Shown here piece by piece: positions 1 to 9,336 of a stretch of 46,601 nucleotides of DNA (its first letter is position 1; each line of letters begins with the position of its first letter). The position numbers and the translations under genes are program-made. Location: positions 1 to 46,601 of the forward strand of contig CACKKE010000003.1 of assembly GCA_902600635.1 (NCBI GenBank), written 5' to 3'. The stretch is from an uncultured Pelagibacteraceae bacterium (GTDB taxonomy: Bacteria > Pseudomonadota > Alphaproteobacteria > Pelagibacterales > Pelagibacteraceae). The notes beneath the pieces were generated by a model that ran no database searches, was not told the DNA's origin, and was given only the letters and a program-made list of their open reading frames with translations.

Positions 1-1499
1 AAAATTATACAGACAAAAGTGAGGTTATTAATGAATATATTCCACAAGAAGAAATTAAAAATTTAATCCAAGAAGATTTACCTTTTATAAAAGCTGACGA
101 AATAAAAAAAACTGAAATACAAAAATTTAAATTACCTAGCCTAGATTTACTTAAAATTCCATCTAAAAAGGAAAGAGAAAATTCTGAAAAAAATCAATCA
201 AGCAATCCTGAATTTTTAGAAAAAATATTATTAGATTTTGGTGTTAATGGAAAAATCAAAAAAATAAGTCACGGACCAGTTGTTACATTGAATGAATTTG
301 AACCTGCTGCTGGCGTAAAGGTTTCGAAAATTATAAATCTATCTGACGATATCGCGAGAAATACTAGTTCTGAGTCAGCCAGAATTTCAACCATTCCAGG
401 AAGTAACACTGTTGGAATTGAATTACCTAATTCATCAAGAGAAAATGTTTATTTGAGTGAGATTTTAAATAACTCCGACTTTAAGAAAAAAGAAATTAAA
501 TTACCGATTGCTTTAGGTAAAAGTATTTCTGGAAATCCAATAGTTGGCGATTTATCTTCAATGCCTCATTTGTTGATAGCTGGAACAACTGGATCTGGAA
601 AGTCAGTTTGCATAAACACAATAATATTGTCACTCCTTTACCGTCATACTCCTGAGAGATGTAAATTTATTTTGATTGATCCTAAAATGCTTGAACTATC
701 AACGTATGAAGGTGTGCCTCATCTTTTGTGTCCAGTGATAACTGAGGCAAAAAAAGCTGCCTCAGTTTTAGGCTGGGTGGTTAAAGAGATGGAAAGTAGA
801 TACAGACTTATGACTAAAGAAGGAGTTAGAAATATAGATGGTTACAACTCAAAACATAAACTTCCAATGCCCTATATAGTCGTAGTGGTCGATGAAATGT
901 CAGATTTGATGTTGGTTGCAGGAAAAGAAATTGAAAACTATATTCAAAAATTATCTCAAATGGCAAGGGCAGCTGGAATACACATTATCATGGCTACTCA
1001 AAGACCGAGTGTTGACGTTATTACAGGAACAATTAAAGCAAACTTTCCTACACGAATATCTTTCCAAGTGACATCTAAAATAGATAGTAGAACCATATTA
1101 GGGGAGCAAGGTGCTGAACAATTATTAGGTAAAGGTGATATGTTGTATATGTCATCTGCTAACAGAGTTGTAAGAATACATGCGCCATTTGTATCTGACA
1201 ATGAGATTGAAAATATTAACAATTCTCTAAGATCCCAAGCAGAACCGGATTATGTGGACGAAATTCTGAATTTTGCAGATGAAAAAGAAGTGGGTGATGG
1301 ATCAAAAAATATGGGCGATAAAGATGAGCTTTATCAAACAGCTGTGGAAATCATAAAATCTGAAGGGAAAGCATCAACGTCTTTTTTACAAAGAAAACTA
1401 CAAATTGGATATAATCGAGCAGCAAGAATAATTGATATGATGGAAGAAGAGGGAATTGTGAGTAAGGCCAATCATGTAGGAAAACGTGATGTTCTTTGA
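1..1499 (+). CDS. ftsK: DNA translocase FtsK, C-terminal part (5' end outside window)
   Basis: This is the motor and DNA-reading part of FtsK, the septum-anchored ATPase that pumps chromosome ends apart at division and activates XerCD at dif. The frame is open from base 3, so the gene enters from the left. The ORF track's start at 288 is an internal TTG inside the conserved GPVVTLNEFEP segment and not a real start. The order is a charged linker, the alpha/beta motor with Walker A GTTGSGKS and Walker B VVVVDEMSDLM, and a C-terminal winged-helix gamma domain (roughly the last 60 residues, FLQRKLQIGYNRAARIID) that reads KOPS polarity sequences. The N-terminal membrane segments are outside the window. 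The TGA stop overlaps the lolA ATG, so the two genes are probably co-transcribed. Confidence 0.96.
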   Translation, partial: NYTDKSEVINEYIPQEEIKNLIQEDLPFIKADEIKKTEIQKFKLPSLDLLKIPSKKERENSEKNQSSNPEFLEKILLDFGVNGKIKKISHGPVVTLNEFEPAAGVKVSKIINLSDDIARNTSSESARISTIPGSNTVGIELPNSSRENVYLSEILNNSDFKKKEIKLPIALGKSISGNPIVGDLSSMPHLLIAGTTGSGKSVCINTIILSLLYRHTPERCKFILIDPKMLELSTYEGVPHLLCPVITEAKKAASVLGWVVKEMESRYRLMTKEGVRNIDGYNSKHKLPMPYIVVVVDEMSDLMLVAGKEIENYIQKLSQMARAAGIHIIMATQRPSVDVITGTIKANFPTRISFQVTSKIDSRTILGEQGAEQLLGKGDMLYMSSANRVVRIHAPFVSDNEIENINNSLRSQAEPDYVDEILNFADEKEVGDGSKNMGDKDELYQTAVEIIKSEGKASTSFLQRKLQIGYNRAARIIDMMEEEGIVSKANHVGKRDVL

Positions 1500-2047
1500 T
1501 GATTAGTAAATTAATTTTTTTATTTCTTTTGTTTTCAATTGTTGAGGCTTCAGCAAATGTTAAACAAAAAATTATTCAAAATTTAGAAACTACTAATAAC
1601 TTGACATTTAACTTTGAGCAAAACATTAATGGTAAAACGGAAAACGGCCATTGTGCTCTTTTATATCCACAAAAAATTTTTTGTAAATATAATTTGAAAA
1701 ATAAAAAAATTTTAGTTTCCAATGGAAAATCTATAGTCATTAAAACTAAAAGTAGCTATTACCTATATCCCCTTAAACGAACACCATTAAATTTAATATT
1801 AAATAAAGAATTTTTAATTAATAAGATCGAAAATTTGAATGAAAGAATCCTAGATAATAAATTTATAAATTTTAAGTTTTTTGAAGAAGATTTCGAGGTG
1901 AATATTTTCTTTGATTATAAAACTCTTAATTTGATCGGTTGGCAAACTAAAGATATTTATCAAAATCTTAGTATCACTTTTTTAGACTCGGTTAAAAAAA
2001 ACCAAAAATTAAATAGTAATTTATTTATTTTACCTGAACAAAATTAA
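1499..2047 (+). CDS. lolA: Outer-membrane lipoprotein carrier protein LolA
   Basis: LolA is the periplasmic chaperone that takes lipoproteins from the LolCDE transporter to the outer membrane. The product is about 182 residues, with a signal peptide (ISKLIFLFLLFSIVEASA) and a LolA-like run of beta strands, including FNFEQNINGKTENGHCALLYP and a late NLIGWQTKD segment. I prefer the ATG at 1499 over the TTG at 1496 used by the ORF track. The ATG overlaps the ftsK stop (TGATG), and ftsK-lolA order is common in alphaproteobacteria. The sequence is divergent, so the call rests on fold pattern, length and context. The gene ends tail to tail with the acetyltransferase gene, sharing TTAA so each strand reads TAA. 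Confidence 0.82.
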   Translation: MISKLIFLFLLFSIVEASANVKQKIIQNLETTNNLTFNFEQNINGKTENGHCALLYPQKIFCKYNLKNKKILVSNGKSIVIKTKSSYYLYPLKRTPLNLILNKEFLINKIENLNERILDNKFINFKFFEEDFEVNIFFDYKTLNLIGWQTKDIYQNLSITFLDSVKKNQKLNSNLFILPEQN

Positions 2048-2547
2048 ATTGAAACAGACTCTGTTTTATAGATTCTCATGCCCCTTGAAATATAATTATT
2101 TAATGCATTTTTATGATCTAAAGAGCAAGTGTGCACCCAGACTCTATTAGTATTTTCAGAAAAAGAATTTTTTATAGCTGATGTTAAAAGGTAAGAGCCT
2201 AATTTTTTATTTTGATATTCTTTGAGCAAACCAAGATAAGCAATTTCTGTCTCCTTTTTTTCCTCATGGAAAATAAGTTCAAAATATCCAGCCATATCGT
2301 TAGCTTTTTTAAGAATATAAGTTTTTACCTTTTGATCTGAAATATATTCCATCCATTGTTTATCTGTCCAAACTAATCGATCTGTCCATCGATGTTCTTT
2401 ACCGATACTTTTATAGAAAAACTTATTTATTTGAAAATCTGCTGGATCACTAAGATCAATTAAACAGTCATCCGGAGAAAATTTAGATTTTTTTAAGTCT
2501 TTAAGTGAATTAATTTCTAAATAATTTCTCTCAACTTTAGTACTCAC
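2044..2547 (-). CDS. GNAT-family N-acetyltransferase
   Basis: A 167-residue GCN5-related acetyltransferase of unknown substrate. The acetyl-CoA fold appears in the second half: a strand pair (AGYFELIFHEEKKETEIAYLG), the loop and helix of motif A (LKEYQNKKLGSYLLTSAIK), and a final strand and helix (RVWVHTCSLDHKNALNNYISRGM). The start is a GTG whose GTGA overlaps the TGA stop of the upstream HIT gene, which points to translational coupling at the end of the his operon. Nothing here identifies the acetyl acceptor. A small-molecule or protein N-terminal role are equally open. Confidence 0.82.
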   Translation of the reverse strand: MSTKVERNYLEINSLKDLKKSKFSPDDCLIDLSDPADFQINKFFYKSIGKEHRWTDRLVWTDKQWMEYISDQKVKTYILKKANDMAGYFELIFHEEKKETEIAYLGLLKEYQNKKLGSYLLTSAIKNSFSENTNRVWVHTCSLDHKNALNNYISRGMRIYKTESVSI

Positions 2548-2909
2548 TCCACCATCTTTCCAACTTTTTCACCTCCAAATAGATGAAAATGTAAATGAGG
2601 TACTTCTTGACCACCGTGTTCAGATATATTAGCTAAAGCACGATAACCTTTACCGCCGTCTACTGATATACCAAGTTTTTTTGCAACAATATTAATACCC
2701 TTTAATAAACCCACCATTTCCTCTGGGGAGGCGTTTTGACTAAAATCATCAAGGTCAATATATTTTCCTTTCGGTATTACCAGCGCATGAATTTTTTTTT
2801 GTGGATTAATATCATGAAATGACAAAACGTGATCATCCTCGTAAATCTTTTTACAAGGAATTTCCCCTCTTAAGATTTTAGCAAAAATATTATTATCATC
2901 GTAACTCAT
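2544..2909 (-). CDS. HIT-family nucleotide-binding hydrolase
   Basis: A 121-residue histidine-triad protein of the HinT/PKCI type. The signature HLHFHLFGG lies at about residues 105-113, and the family start segment IFAKILRGEIPCKKIYED is intact. HinT-type proteins hydrolyse AMP-lysine and other nucleoside phosphoramidates in the cytosol. The length is normal. The gene overlaps hisE upstream and the acetyltransferase downstream by 4 bases each, so it is part of the his transcript. HIT genes next to hisE are common in alphaproteobacteria, although a role in histidine synthesis has not been shown. Confidence 0.93.
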   Translation of the reverse strand: MSYDDNNIFAKILRGEIPCKKIYEDDHVLSFHDINPQKKIHALVIPKGKYIDLDDFSQNASPEEMVGLLKGINIVAKKLGISVDGGKGYRALANISEHGGQEVPHLHFHLFGGEKVGKMVE

Positions 2910-3178
2910 TTTTTTCTTTTATTGAGTTCTTCCATTACATCCTCAATTTTCAGATCATTTGCTTCTAGATACATTACCAAATGATAAAAAACATCAGCTG
3001 CTTCATGAATTTTATTTGAATTTTTTTCTACTGCCTCAATAAGTTCATTAATTTCTTCTAGGATCTTTTCCTTACTCAAAGATTTATCACCAAGTAATTT
3101 ATTAGTGTAAGAACCATCTACTGGAGTTTTTTTCCGTTCTCTTGCAAGATTAAATAAGCTTTCTAAAGTATTAAGCAT
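2906..3178 (-). CDS. hisE: Phosphoribosyl-ATP pyrophosphatase HisE
   Basis: HisE performs the second step of histidine synthesis, hydrolysing PR-ATP to PR-AMP and pyrophosphate. The product is 90 residues, typical of a stand-alone HisE. It shows the MazG-like helical metal site, with acidic residues in KILEEINELIEAVEK and the following HEAADVFYHLVMYLEAND. The ATG at 3178 sits one base after the hisF stop. HisI, the next enzyme, is not fused and is not in this window. Neither are hisG, hisD and hisC. Confidence 0.95.
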   Translation of the reverse strand: MLNTLESLFNLARERKKTPVDGSYTNKLLGDKSLSKEKILEEINELIEAVEKNSNKIHEAADVFYHLVMYLEANDLKIEDVMEELNKRKK

Positions 3179-3179
3179 G

Positions 3180-3935
3180 TTAAATTCTAACAGGTATTCC
3201 TTTTGAGTCCAAATAATCCTTAGCTTCTTTTACCGAGTGTTTTCCATAATGAAATATAGATGCTGCCAAAACTGCACTAGCTTTTCCTAATTTAATTCCA
3301 TCCACTAGGTGATCTAAATTTCCCACCCCACCAGATGCAATAACTGGAATATTCACTTTTGATGAAATTTTTGACATGAGATCAATATCATAACCTACTT
3401 GTGTTCCATCTCTATCCATAGAAGTTACTAATAACTCCCCTGCACCGTTTTTTTCCATTTGTTCAGCATACTCTAAAGCGTCAATACCACTATTATTTCT
3501 TCCTCCGTGAGTAAACACTTCCCATTTATCTCCATTTTTTTTAGCATCGATTGCAACTACAATACACTGAGACCCAAATTTTTTTGAACTATCGATAACA
3601 ACTTTTGAATTTTCAACTGCTGCAGTGTTTATTGAAACTTTATCAGCGCCACAATTAAGTAATTTGTTAATATCCTCAACACTTCTGACACCACCTCCCA
3701 CAGTTAATGGCACAAAACACTTTTTTGAAGTTTTCTCCACAACATCATAAATTGTATCTCTATTTTCATTAGACGCAGTAATATCTAAAAAACAAATTTC
3801 ATCTGCTCCACCATCGCTATAAATTTTTGCTTGTTCCACTGGGTCCCCTGCATCCTTTAGATCAACAAAGTTTATACCCTTAACAACACGACCATTTTTT
3901 ACATCTAAACAAGGGATAATTCTATTTTTAAGCAT
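3180..3935 (-). CDS. hisF: Imidazole glycerol phosphate synthase, cyclase subunit HisF
   Basis: HisF is the TIM-barrel half of IGP synthase. It uses ammonia from HisH to close the imidazole ring, making IGP and AICAR. At 251 residues it is full length. Both catalytic aspartates are in place: one in [15 protein letters not shown] near the start, and one in IVVAIDAKK about halfway. The phosphate-binding loops are TVGGGVRS and the later IASGGVG. The start overlaps the end of hisA by 8 bases, as expected for a tight hisB-H-A-F-E transcript. Confidence 0.98.
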   Translation of the reverse strand: MLKNRIIPCLDVKNGRVVKGINFVDLKDAGDPVEQAKIYSDGGADEICFLDITASNENRDTIYDVVEKTSKKCFVPLTVGGGVRSVEDINKLLNCGADKVSINTAAVENSKVVIDSSKKFGSQCIVVAIDAKKNGDKWEVFTHGGRNNSGIDALEYAEQMEKNGAGELLVTSMDRDGTQVGYDIDLMSKISSKVNIPVIASGGVGNLDHLVDGIKLGKASAVLAASIFHYGKHSVKEAKDYLDSKGIPVRI

Positions 3936-4644
3936 CTTCTTTCACCAGTTCTTCTAATTTTATATCTCCGTCATAAATAGCTTTACCAACGATTATACCC
4001 TCAACATTTTCTAACTTCTTTGCTTTCTTGATGTCATCTATTGATGAAACTCCACCAGATATAATTACGGGGCAGTTTGACATTTCTGCAACTTTCATTG
4101 TTTCATTAAAATTTGGACTTTGTTTCATACCGTCTCTATTAATATCAGTATAAATTAATCTACTAACACCATAGTCGTTAATTTCTTTTAAATAATCTAA
4201 AGTTAATTGATTAGAGCTTTCTTTCCATCCAGATACTGACAAATACCCATCTTTAGCATCTAAACCTAGAGCAATATGTTTTTGAAATTTTTTACATGAT
4301 TCTTTTAAGAAATTTTTGTCTTTAATAGCAGCACTTCCCAGAATTACTTTCTCTACACCAGCATCAATGTATTTTTTAATATTATCAGAATTTCTAATAC
4401 CACCACCCACTTCAACTTTTAAATTAAATTTACCAACTATATCCTGAATAATATCTAAATTTACTATTTCACCAGTTAAAGCACCATCTAAATCAACTAT
4501 GTGTAAATTTTTAAATCCATGATCCTTAAATTTTCCTGCTTGCTCAATTGGAGACAATTCATACTCAGTCTTTTTATCAAAATCTCCTTTAACTAATCTT
4601 ACACACTTTTTATCTTTAATATCTATTGCAGGAAATATTTTCAT
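3928..4644 (-). CDS. hisA: ProFAR isomerase HisA
   Basis: HisA isomerises ProFAR to PRFAR, the substrate of HisHF. It is a 238-residue TIM barrel related to HisF by ancient duplication. The catalytic aspartates are in [19 protein letters not shown] near the N-terminus and in [16 protein letters not shown] in the middle. Phosphate-binding segments VGGGIRN and ISGGVSS are present. It lies one base after hisH and overlaps hisF by 8 bases. The length and motifs are normal. Confidence 0.98.
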   Translation of the reverse strand: MKIFPAIDIKDKKCVRLVKGDFDKKTEYELSPIEQAGKFKDHGFKNLHIVDLDGALTGEIVNLDIIQDIVGKFNLKVEVGGGIRNSDNIKKYIDAGVEKVILGSAAIKDKNFLKESCKKFQKHIALGLDAKDGYLSVSGWKESSNQLTLDYLKEINDYGVSRLIYTDINRDGMKQSPNFNETMKVAEMSNCPVIISGGVSSIDDIKKAKKLENVEGIIVGKAIYDGDIKLEELVKEDA

Positions 4645-4645
4645 T

Positions 4646-5272
4646 TTACAAATTTATAAAATTATCAATTATTTTAAGCCCAATCCTATCACTCTTCTCT
4701 GGATGAAATTGAGTTCCAAAAATATTTTCTTTTTCAACAGAGCAAACAATATTTGACGAATAATCTGTTGTTGCTGAAATCACTTTTTTATCATTTGGAA
4801 CAAATTCATAACTATGAACAAAATACATGTGTGAATTATTTTCTATATCTTTAAAAATTTTACTATCTTTGACAATATTAATTTGGTTCCAACCGATATG
4901 AGGAAGTTTAAATTTTCCATTTTGATTATCTATTTTTGAAACTTTACCTGAAATCCATCCTAAGCCTTTAGTTTCAGTTTCCTCATAGCCAATATCAGCA
5001 AACATCTGCAAACCAACACAAATTCCAAGTAGAGGTTTTTTATTAGTTATTGCAAATTCATTTAAAGTATCAGTGAGACCTTTAATTTTATTCAAGGCAT
5101 CTACACAACTTTTAAATGAGCCCTGCCCTGGTAAAACTACTTTGTCACTTGATTTTATCTTATTCAAATCTGAGGTAACCTCGATAGTTACTTTATCTTT
5201 TGCAACTTCTTTAAAAGAGTTTATTACCGAGCTTATATTACCCGATTTATAATCAACAATTGTGACATTCAT
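4646..5272 (-). CDS. hisH: Imidazole glycerol phosphate synthase, glutaminase subunit HisH
   Basis: HisH is the class I glutamine amidotransferase that supplies ammonia to HisF through an internal tunnel. In 208 residues it has the nucleophile elbow KPLLGICVGLQMF with the cysteine near residue 85, and the C-terminal His-Glu pair in FGTQFHPEKS. The N-terminal VTIVDYKSGNISSV and VLPGQGSFKSC segments are family hallmarks. It starts five bases after the hisB stop and ends next to hisA. Confidence 0.98.
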   Translation of the reverse strand: MNVTIVDYKSGNISSVINSFKEVAKDKVTIEVTSDLNKIKSSDKVVLPGQGSFKSCVDALNKIKGLTDTLNEFAITNKKPLLGICVGLQMFADIGYEETETKGLGWISGKVSKIDNQNGKFKLPHIGWNQINIVKDSKIFKDIENNSHMYFVHSYEFVPNDKKVISATTDYSSNIVCSVEKENIFGTQFHPEKSDRIGLKIIDNFINL

Positions 5273-5277
5273 TAAAC

Positions 5278-5868
5278 TTATAAAGAACCTTTTGTAGAAG
5301 GAATAGTTTTTTTATTCCTCGGATCTATTTCCAATGCAGTTCTTAAAGATCTTGCTAATCCTTTATAGCAAGACTCGATAATGTGGTGACTATTGTCCCC
5401 GTAAATATTTTCAACGTGTAGAGTAATTCCAGCAGCTTGAGAAAATGCTTGAAACCATTCTTTAAAAAGTTCTGTATCCATTTCACCAAGTTTTTCGACC
5501 TTTAGATTAACTTTCCAAATTAAATAAGGTCTATTTGAAATATCAATTGCAACACGTGATAAAGTTTCATCCATTGGGATCATCGCGTGAGCATACCTTT
5601 TGATACCAACAGATTTATTTAAAGCTTTTTTTAAAGCTTCACCAATAGCAATTCCTGTATCTTCAGTTGTGTGGTGTAGATCAATATGAGTATCTCCTTT
5701 AGCTTTTATACTCATGTCTATTGAAGAATGCTTGGATAGTTGTTCAAGCATGTGGTTTAAAAAACCTATTCCTGTGTCAATTTTGTATTTACCTTTACCG
5801 TCAATATTTAAATCAACACTAATGCTTGTTTCTTTTGTTTTCCTGCTTATTTTGCCTTTACGCTTCAT
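5278..5868 (-). CDS. hisB: Imidazoleglycerol-phosphate dehydratase HisB
   Basis: HisB removes water from IGP to give imidazole acetol phosphate, the sixth step of histidine synthesis. The 196-residue protein is the monofunctional form, without the N-terminal histidinol-phosphate phosphatase fused to it in enterobacteria. The manganese-binding motifs are visible: [11 protein letters not shown] in the first half and DNSHHIIES in the second. It is the first gene of the leftward his operon and is divergent from hslV across a 91-base gap that must hold promoters for both directions. Confidence 0.97.
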   Translation of the reverse strand: MKRKGKISRKTKETSISVDLNIDGKGKYKIDTGIGFLNHMLEQLSKHSSIDMSIKAKGDTHIDLHHTTEDTGIAIGEALKKALNKSVGIKRYAHAMIPMDETLSRVAIDISNRPYLIWKVNLKVEKLGEMDTELFKEWFQAFSQAAGITLHVENIYGDNSHHIIESCYKGLARSLRTALEIDPRNKKTIPSTKGSL

Positions 5869-5924
5869 AATTAAAAACAGGTATACATATATTATTCAAT
5901 TATGGCAATAATACTAAACCTGGG

Positions 5925-5953
5925 CTTGAAGTATCAAATTTAGTATCCATTTA
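5925..5953 (+). promoter_or_regulatory. Candidate sigma-32 (RpoH) promoter of hslVU
   Basis: The gap before hslV holds CTTGAA at 5925-5930, then 16 bases, then CCATTTA at 5947-5953. This fits the heat-shock consensus (CTTGAA, 13-15 bases, CCCCATNTA): the -35 is exact, and the nine-base -10 ATCCATTTA matches at 7 of 9 positions with a 14-base spacer. hslVU belongs to the RpoH regulon in E. coli. The box ends only six bases before the hslV ATG, so transcription would begin at or very near the start codon. No Shine-Dalgarno sequence is visible, in agreement with a leaderless message. Confidence 0.55.
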
Positions 5954-5959
5954 TAAGCT

Positions 5960-6475
5960 ATGACAACGATTGTGTTAGTTAGAAAAAACAACGAAGTGGT
6001 AGTAGCTGGTGACGGCCAAGTAAGTATGGGCAATACTGTCGTAAAAAGCACTGCCTCAAAAGTCAGAAAAATTGAAAAGAGAGATGTCGTAGCTGGTTTT
6101 GCTGGATCAACAGCTGATGCATTAACTTTATTTGAAAGATTAGAAGGAAAATTAGAAAAACATGCTGGTAACTTATCTAGAGCTGCTGTGGAGTTAGCTA
6201 AAGATTGGAGAACAGATAAATATCTAAGAAGATTAGAAGCGCTAATGGCAGTCGGTGACAAGAACAATAGTTATATAATTTCAGGCACTGGTGACGTTCT
6301 AGAACCTGAGGGAGATGTTATTGGTATTGGCTCTGGTGGTAATTATGCTTTAGCTGCAGGAAAAGTCTTAATGGAAAGCAATATTTCAGCAGAAGAAGTT
6401 GCAAAAAAAGCTATAAAAGTTGCAGCTGATATCTGCGTATTCACAAATGAAAATGTCAAAGTTGAAAAAATATAA
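5960..6475 (+). CDS. hslV: ATP-dependent protease peptidase subunit HslV (ClpQ)
   Basis: HslV is the proteasome-like peptidase of the HslVU heat-shock protease. The start at 5960 places threonine at position 2 ([10 protein letters not shown]), which becomes the catalytic N-terminal nucleophile after Met removal; this supports the start strongly. [11 protein letters not shown] and the later [16 protein letters not shown] are family motifs. The 171-residue length is normal. The stop overlaps the hslU ATG by one base (TAATG). The gene is divergent from hisB and sits behind a candidate heat-shock promoter. Confidence 0.97.
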   Translation: MTTIVLVRKNNEVVVAGDGQVSMGNTVVKSTASKVRKIEKRDVVAGFAGSTADALTLFERLEGKLEKHAGNLSRAAVELAKDWRTDKYLRRLEALMAVGDKNNSYIISGTGDVLEPEGDVIGIGSGGNYALAAGKVLMESNISAEEVAKKAIKVAADICVFTNENVKVEKI

Positions 6476-7848
6476 TGGATAAATCAAACGTAACTCAATT
6501 ACATCCTAAAGGTGATCAGCAAAAAGAGGAAGCTTCATTAGTAAGCTCTTTGTCACCAAGAGAAATTGTTTCTGAATTAGACAGATTTGTTGTAGGTCAA
6601 AATAAAGCTAAAAGAGCAGTTGCTGTTGCCTTAAGAAACAGATGGAGAAGACAAGCTTTAAAAGGTGAAATGAGAAATGAAGTTTTGCCAAAAAATATTT
6701 TAATGATTGGACCAACTGGTGTTGGAAAAACAGAAATTTCAAGAAGACTATCTAAATTAGCAGAGGCTCCTTTTGTAAAAGTTGAGGCAACTAGATTTAC
6801 TGAGGTGGGATATGTTGGAAGAGATGTAGAACAAATTGTAAGAGATTTAATTGAAATAGCAATTTCAATGGAAAAAGTAAAAAAAAGAAAAGAAGTCTAC
6901 GCAAAAGCTCAAAAATTAGCTGAAGAAAAAGTATTAGATGCCTTAGTTGGTAAAAAAGCAAGTGCGGCTACAAGAGAAAGCTTTAGAAAAAGACTTAGAG
7001 ATGGTGATCTAGATAATAACGAGATAGAAATAGCTGTCAGCGAAAGTGGTGGTAGTAGTACATCATTTGAAATTCCTGGAATGCCTGGTGCTAATGTAGG
7101 AATGATTAATATTGGCGAGATGCTTGGAAAATCTATGGGTAAGCAGGAAAAGAAGAAGAAAATGACTGTTAAAGAATCTCATGAAATTTTAATTAATGAT
7201 GAGTCTGATAAATTAATCGAACAAGATAAAATAATTAAAGCTGCAAAGATCTCTACAGAAAATAATGGGATAGTTTTCTTAGATGAAATAGACAAAATTT
7301 CTGGAAGAACAGACAGGGTTGGCGGAGATGTATCTAGAGAAGGTGTGCAGAGAGATTTATTACCTTTAATTGAAGGAACAACAGTTAATACAAAATATGG
7401 ACCTATAAAAACTGACCATATATTATTTATTGCATCTGGTGCTTTTCAATTAGCCAAGCCTTCTGATTTACTCCCCGAGTTACAAGGAAGACTGCCAATC
7501 AGAGTTGAGCTAGAGGCTTTATCAAGTGAGGATTTCAAAAGAATTCTTAAAGAACCTGATTTTAGTTTAATTAAACAGTATGTAGCTTTGTTAAAGACTG
7601 AGAATGTTGAGCTTGAGTTTACCGAAGATGGAATTGATGCAATTGCAAATATTGCATCAGAAGTAAATGCAACTGTTGAAAATATTGGTGCTAGAAGATT
7701 ACACACAATAATTGAGAAAATCCTTGATGAAATTAGTTTTACTGCAACTGACAGATCTGGTGAAAAAATCTCAATAAATAAAGAATATATAAACAAAAAT
7801 CTTGATAATCTTGTCAAAGATACAGATCTATCAAAATTTATTTTATAA
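6475..7848 (+). CDS. hslU: ATP-dependent protease ATPase subunit HslU (ClpY)
   Basis: HslU is the hexameric AAA+ unfoldase that feeds substrates to HslV. In 457 residues the order is an N-terminal [19 protein letters not shown] segment, Walker [10 protein letters not shown], the intermediate domain rich in Lys and Glu, Walker [11 protein letters not shown], and sensor 2 [18 protein letters not shown] near the C-terminus. The C-terminal tail (DLSKFIL) docks into HslV in the family. Translation is coupled to hslV. The 3' end overlaps the convergent Smr gene by six bases (TTATAA, a stop on both strands). Confidence 0.98.
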   Translation: MDKSNVTQLHPKGDQQKEEASLVSSLSPREIVSELDRFVVGQNKAKRAVAVALRNRWRRQALKGEMRNEVLPKNILMIGPTGVGKTEISRRLSKLAEAPFVKVEATRFTEVGYVGRDVEQIVRDLIEIAISMEKVKKRKEVYAKAQKLAEEKVLDALVGKKASAATRESFRKRLRDGDLDNNEIEIAVSESGGSSTSFEIPGMPGANVGMINIGEMLGKSMGKQEKKKKMTVKESHEILINDESDKLIEQDKIIKAAKISTENNGIVFLDEIDKISGRTDRVGGDVSREGVQRDLLPLIEGTTVNTKYGPIKTDHILFIASGAFQLAKPSDLLPELQGRLPIRVELEALSSEDFKRILKEPDFSLIKQYVALLKTENVELEFTEDGIDAIANIASEVNATVENIGARRLHTIIEKILDEISFTATDRSGEKISINKEYINKNLDNLVKDTDLSKFIL

Positions 7849-8256
7849 TTTTTTTTTTAAAAAAATATAAAAAGCCCCACTGCCACCATCTTCAATTTCG
7901 GCATCAGTTATAGATTTTATTTTTTTCATTAAGCTAGAATTATTTTTAATAAAATCAGGAACAGAATTTTTTAAAATACCAAATTTCTTTGAAATATATG
8001 GGTCTTTGTCATTTTGAGAATGCAGTCCTTTACCAGTGACAATTATAATTTTGGAGACTTTTTGATCAAAACAATCAACTATAAAACTCTCAACTTTTTT
8101 GTTTGCTTCATCAAGTGTGTAACCATGAAGATCCAATGATTTAGTAATATGAAGTTTATTCTCTTTTTTTTCTAAATCTTTATTTGGTAACTTTTCATTT
8201 TTTTCCAAAAAGTCTTTCCAATCCTTTTTGTCTTTATCTGAGATATTACTGTTCAA
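7843..8256 (-). CDS. Smr-domain protein
   Basis: A 137-residue stand-alone Smr (small MutS-related) protein. A charged N-terminal arm is followed by the Smr core: [19 protein letters not shown], then [12 protein letters not shown] and a C-terminal [12 protein letters not shown]. Smr domains are nucleases or RNA/DNA-binding modules. In alphaproteobacteria this gene sits next to the Tim44-like gene and its role is not settled. No ATG is available before the domain. The start is a TTG placed directly after the TAA stop of the Tim44-like gene, suggesting coupled translation at low level. Confidence 0.87.
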   Translation of the reverse strand: MNSNISDKDKKDWKDFLEKNEKLPNKDLEKKENKLHITKSLDLHGYTLDEANKKVESFIVDCFDQKVSKIIIVTGKGLHSQNDKDPYISKKFGILKNSVPDFIKNNSSLMKKIKSITDAEIEDGGSGAFYIFLKKKL

Positions 8257-8853
8257 TTAAGAAAGAGTATCAACTAACTGCCAATTTGGATTATTAGTAC
8301 TTGTATCTCTTGAAAATACCCAGGTATCATAAATCTTCTTAATTTTTTCTGGGTCTCCAGAAACTATCTTTTTATCTTTATCTCTAATACAAGTGATTAC
8401 TTCACCTACAAATTCTACAGTTACCTGTAAAATTTTTCCTAAATACTTATGCTCTTTTATGTTCGCTGAATTTACTCCAATAAAAGTAATTTCGGCAAGA
8501 TGACCTCTTTTACCTCTTTCTTTTAGTGCGTTGTTAAACTGATCGTAAATTTTATTGCTTAATAAAGGCTTACTTGTTGTCAATTTATTATCACTATCAC
8601 CAAAGTCTGTAATGATAGTTTCGTATGCTATTTTAGCACCTTTTAAAAAGTCTTTTTTTGCATTTTCGTCAAAATCAGTTTTTTTATTTATTTTTGTTTC
8701 ACGATTTATATTTTTCAACATTTCCTCAAACTGGGGTGAGGCTTTTCCCTCAAAACCTGTTCTTTTTCCTAAAATTCCTCTAAGTCTTAAAAAGATGAAG
8801 CCAGCAATCATTGCTAATAAAATAATATCGATATATTCAAAACTATAATTCAT
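8257..8853 (-). CDS. Tim44/TimA-like domain membrane protein
   Basis: A 198-residue protein with one N-terminal membrane segment (DIILLAMIAGFIFLRLRGIL), a charged linker and a C-terminal Tim44-like domain from about residue 70 (AKKDFLKGAKIAYETIITDFG ... VTVEFVGEVITCI ... DTWVFSRD). This is the bacterial relative of the mitochondrial import protein Tim44, found mainly in alphaproteobacteria. Proposed roles are membrane protein handling. The gene is divergent from fxsA over 57 bases and followed directly by the Smr gene. Confidence 0.85.
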   Translation of the reverse strand: MNYSFEYIDIILLAMIAGFIFLRLRGILGKRTGFEGKASPQFEEMLKNINRETKINKKTDFDENAKKDFLKGAKIAYETIITDFGDSDNKLTTSKPLLSNKIYDQFNNALKERGKRGHLAEITFIGVNSANIKEHKYLGKILQVTVEFVGEVITCIRDKDKKIVSGDPEKIKKIYDTWVFSRDTSTNNPNWQLVDTLS

Positions 8854-8910
8854 ACACTAAACTTAATTACTATGTTGATTAATTTCAACTAACAATTACA
8901 TTAAAGACAA

Positions 8911-9336
8911 ATGAACACAGTACTTTTAGCTGTTATTTTAATCCCAATTATAGAGATTTACCTCTTTATAAAGATCGGGTCTCAAATAGGCGCTTTCAGT
9001 ACTATATTTTTAGTATTTTTTACTGCAGTTGTAGGAGTCTACTATGCCAGATACGAAGGGATTAACACCTTAAGATCTGGAATGATGCAAATAATTAAAA
9101 ATCAAATTCCAGCCCACGAATTAATTTCTGGTGCTGCAATAGCATTTGCGGCCGTTCTGTTAATCATACCAGGATTTGCAACTGACTTGATTGGTTTCCT
9201 CTTAATCGTCCCAATAACACGAAAGTTAATATTAGGAAGATTTAACAAAAAATTTGAAAATAAAGAGACAAAAAAGAGTGATTTTATTGAAGGAGAATTT
9301 GAAGATATAGAAGATGACAATGACAGAAAAATTTAA
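8911..9336 (+). CDS. fxsA: FxsA family membrane protein
   Basis: A 141-residue inner-membrane protein of the FxsA family (named for suppression of phage exclusion by the F plasmid; cellular role unclear). Hydrophobic segments include NTVLLAVILIPIIEIYLFIKIG at the start, AFSTIFLVFFTAVVGVYYARYEG, and two further ones up to LIGFLLIVPITRKL, followed by an acidic cytosolic tail. PGFATDLIG is typical of the family. It overlaps secB by 23 bases, so the two are co-transcribed. secB-fxsA-Tim44 clustering is usual in alphaproteobacteria. Confidence 0.88.
   Translation: MNTVLLAVILIPIIEIYLFIKIGSQIGAFSTIFLVFFTAVVGVYYARYEGINTLRSGMMQIIKNQIPAHELISGAAIAFAAVLLIIPGFATDLIGFLLIVPITRKLILGRFNKKFENKETKKSDFIEGEFEDIEDDNDRKI

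Noticed and set aside
288-290. ORF-track start of ftsK
   Set aside because: It is a TTG codon inside the conserved VVTLNEFEP segment; the reading frame continues to the window edge.
5914-6267. 117-residue antisense ORF over hslV
   Set aside because: It is a shadow of the well-supported hslV gene, with no ribosome binding site and no recognisable domain.
7446-7817. 123-residue antisense ORF over hslU
   Set aside because: Serine/leucine-rich reverse complement of a conserved gene, typical of a shadow frame.
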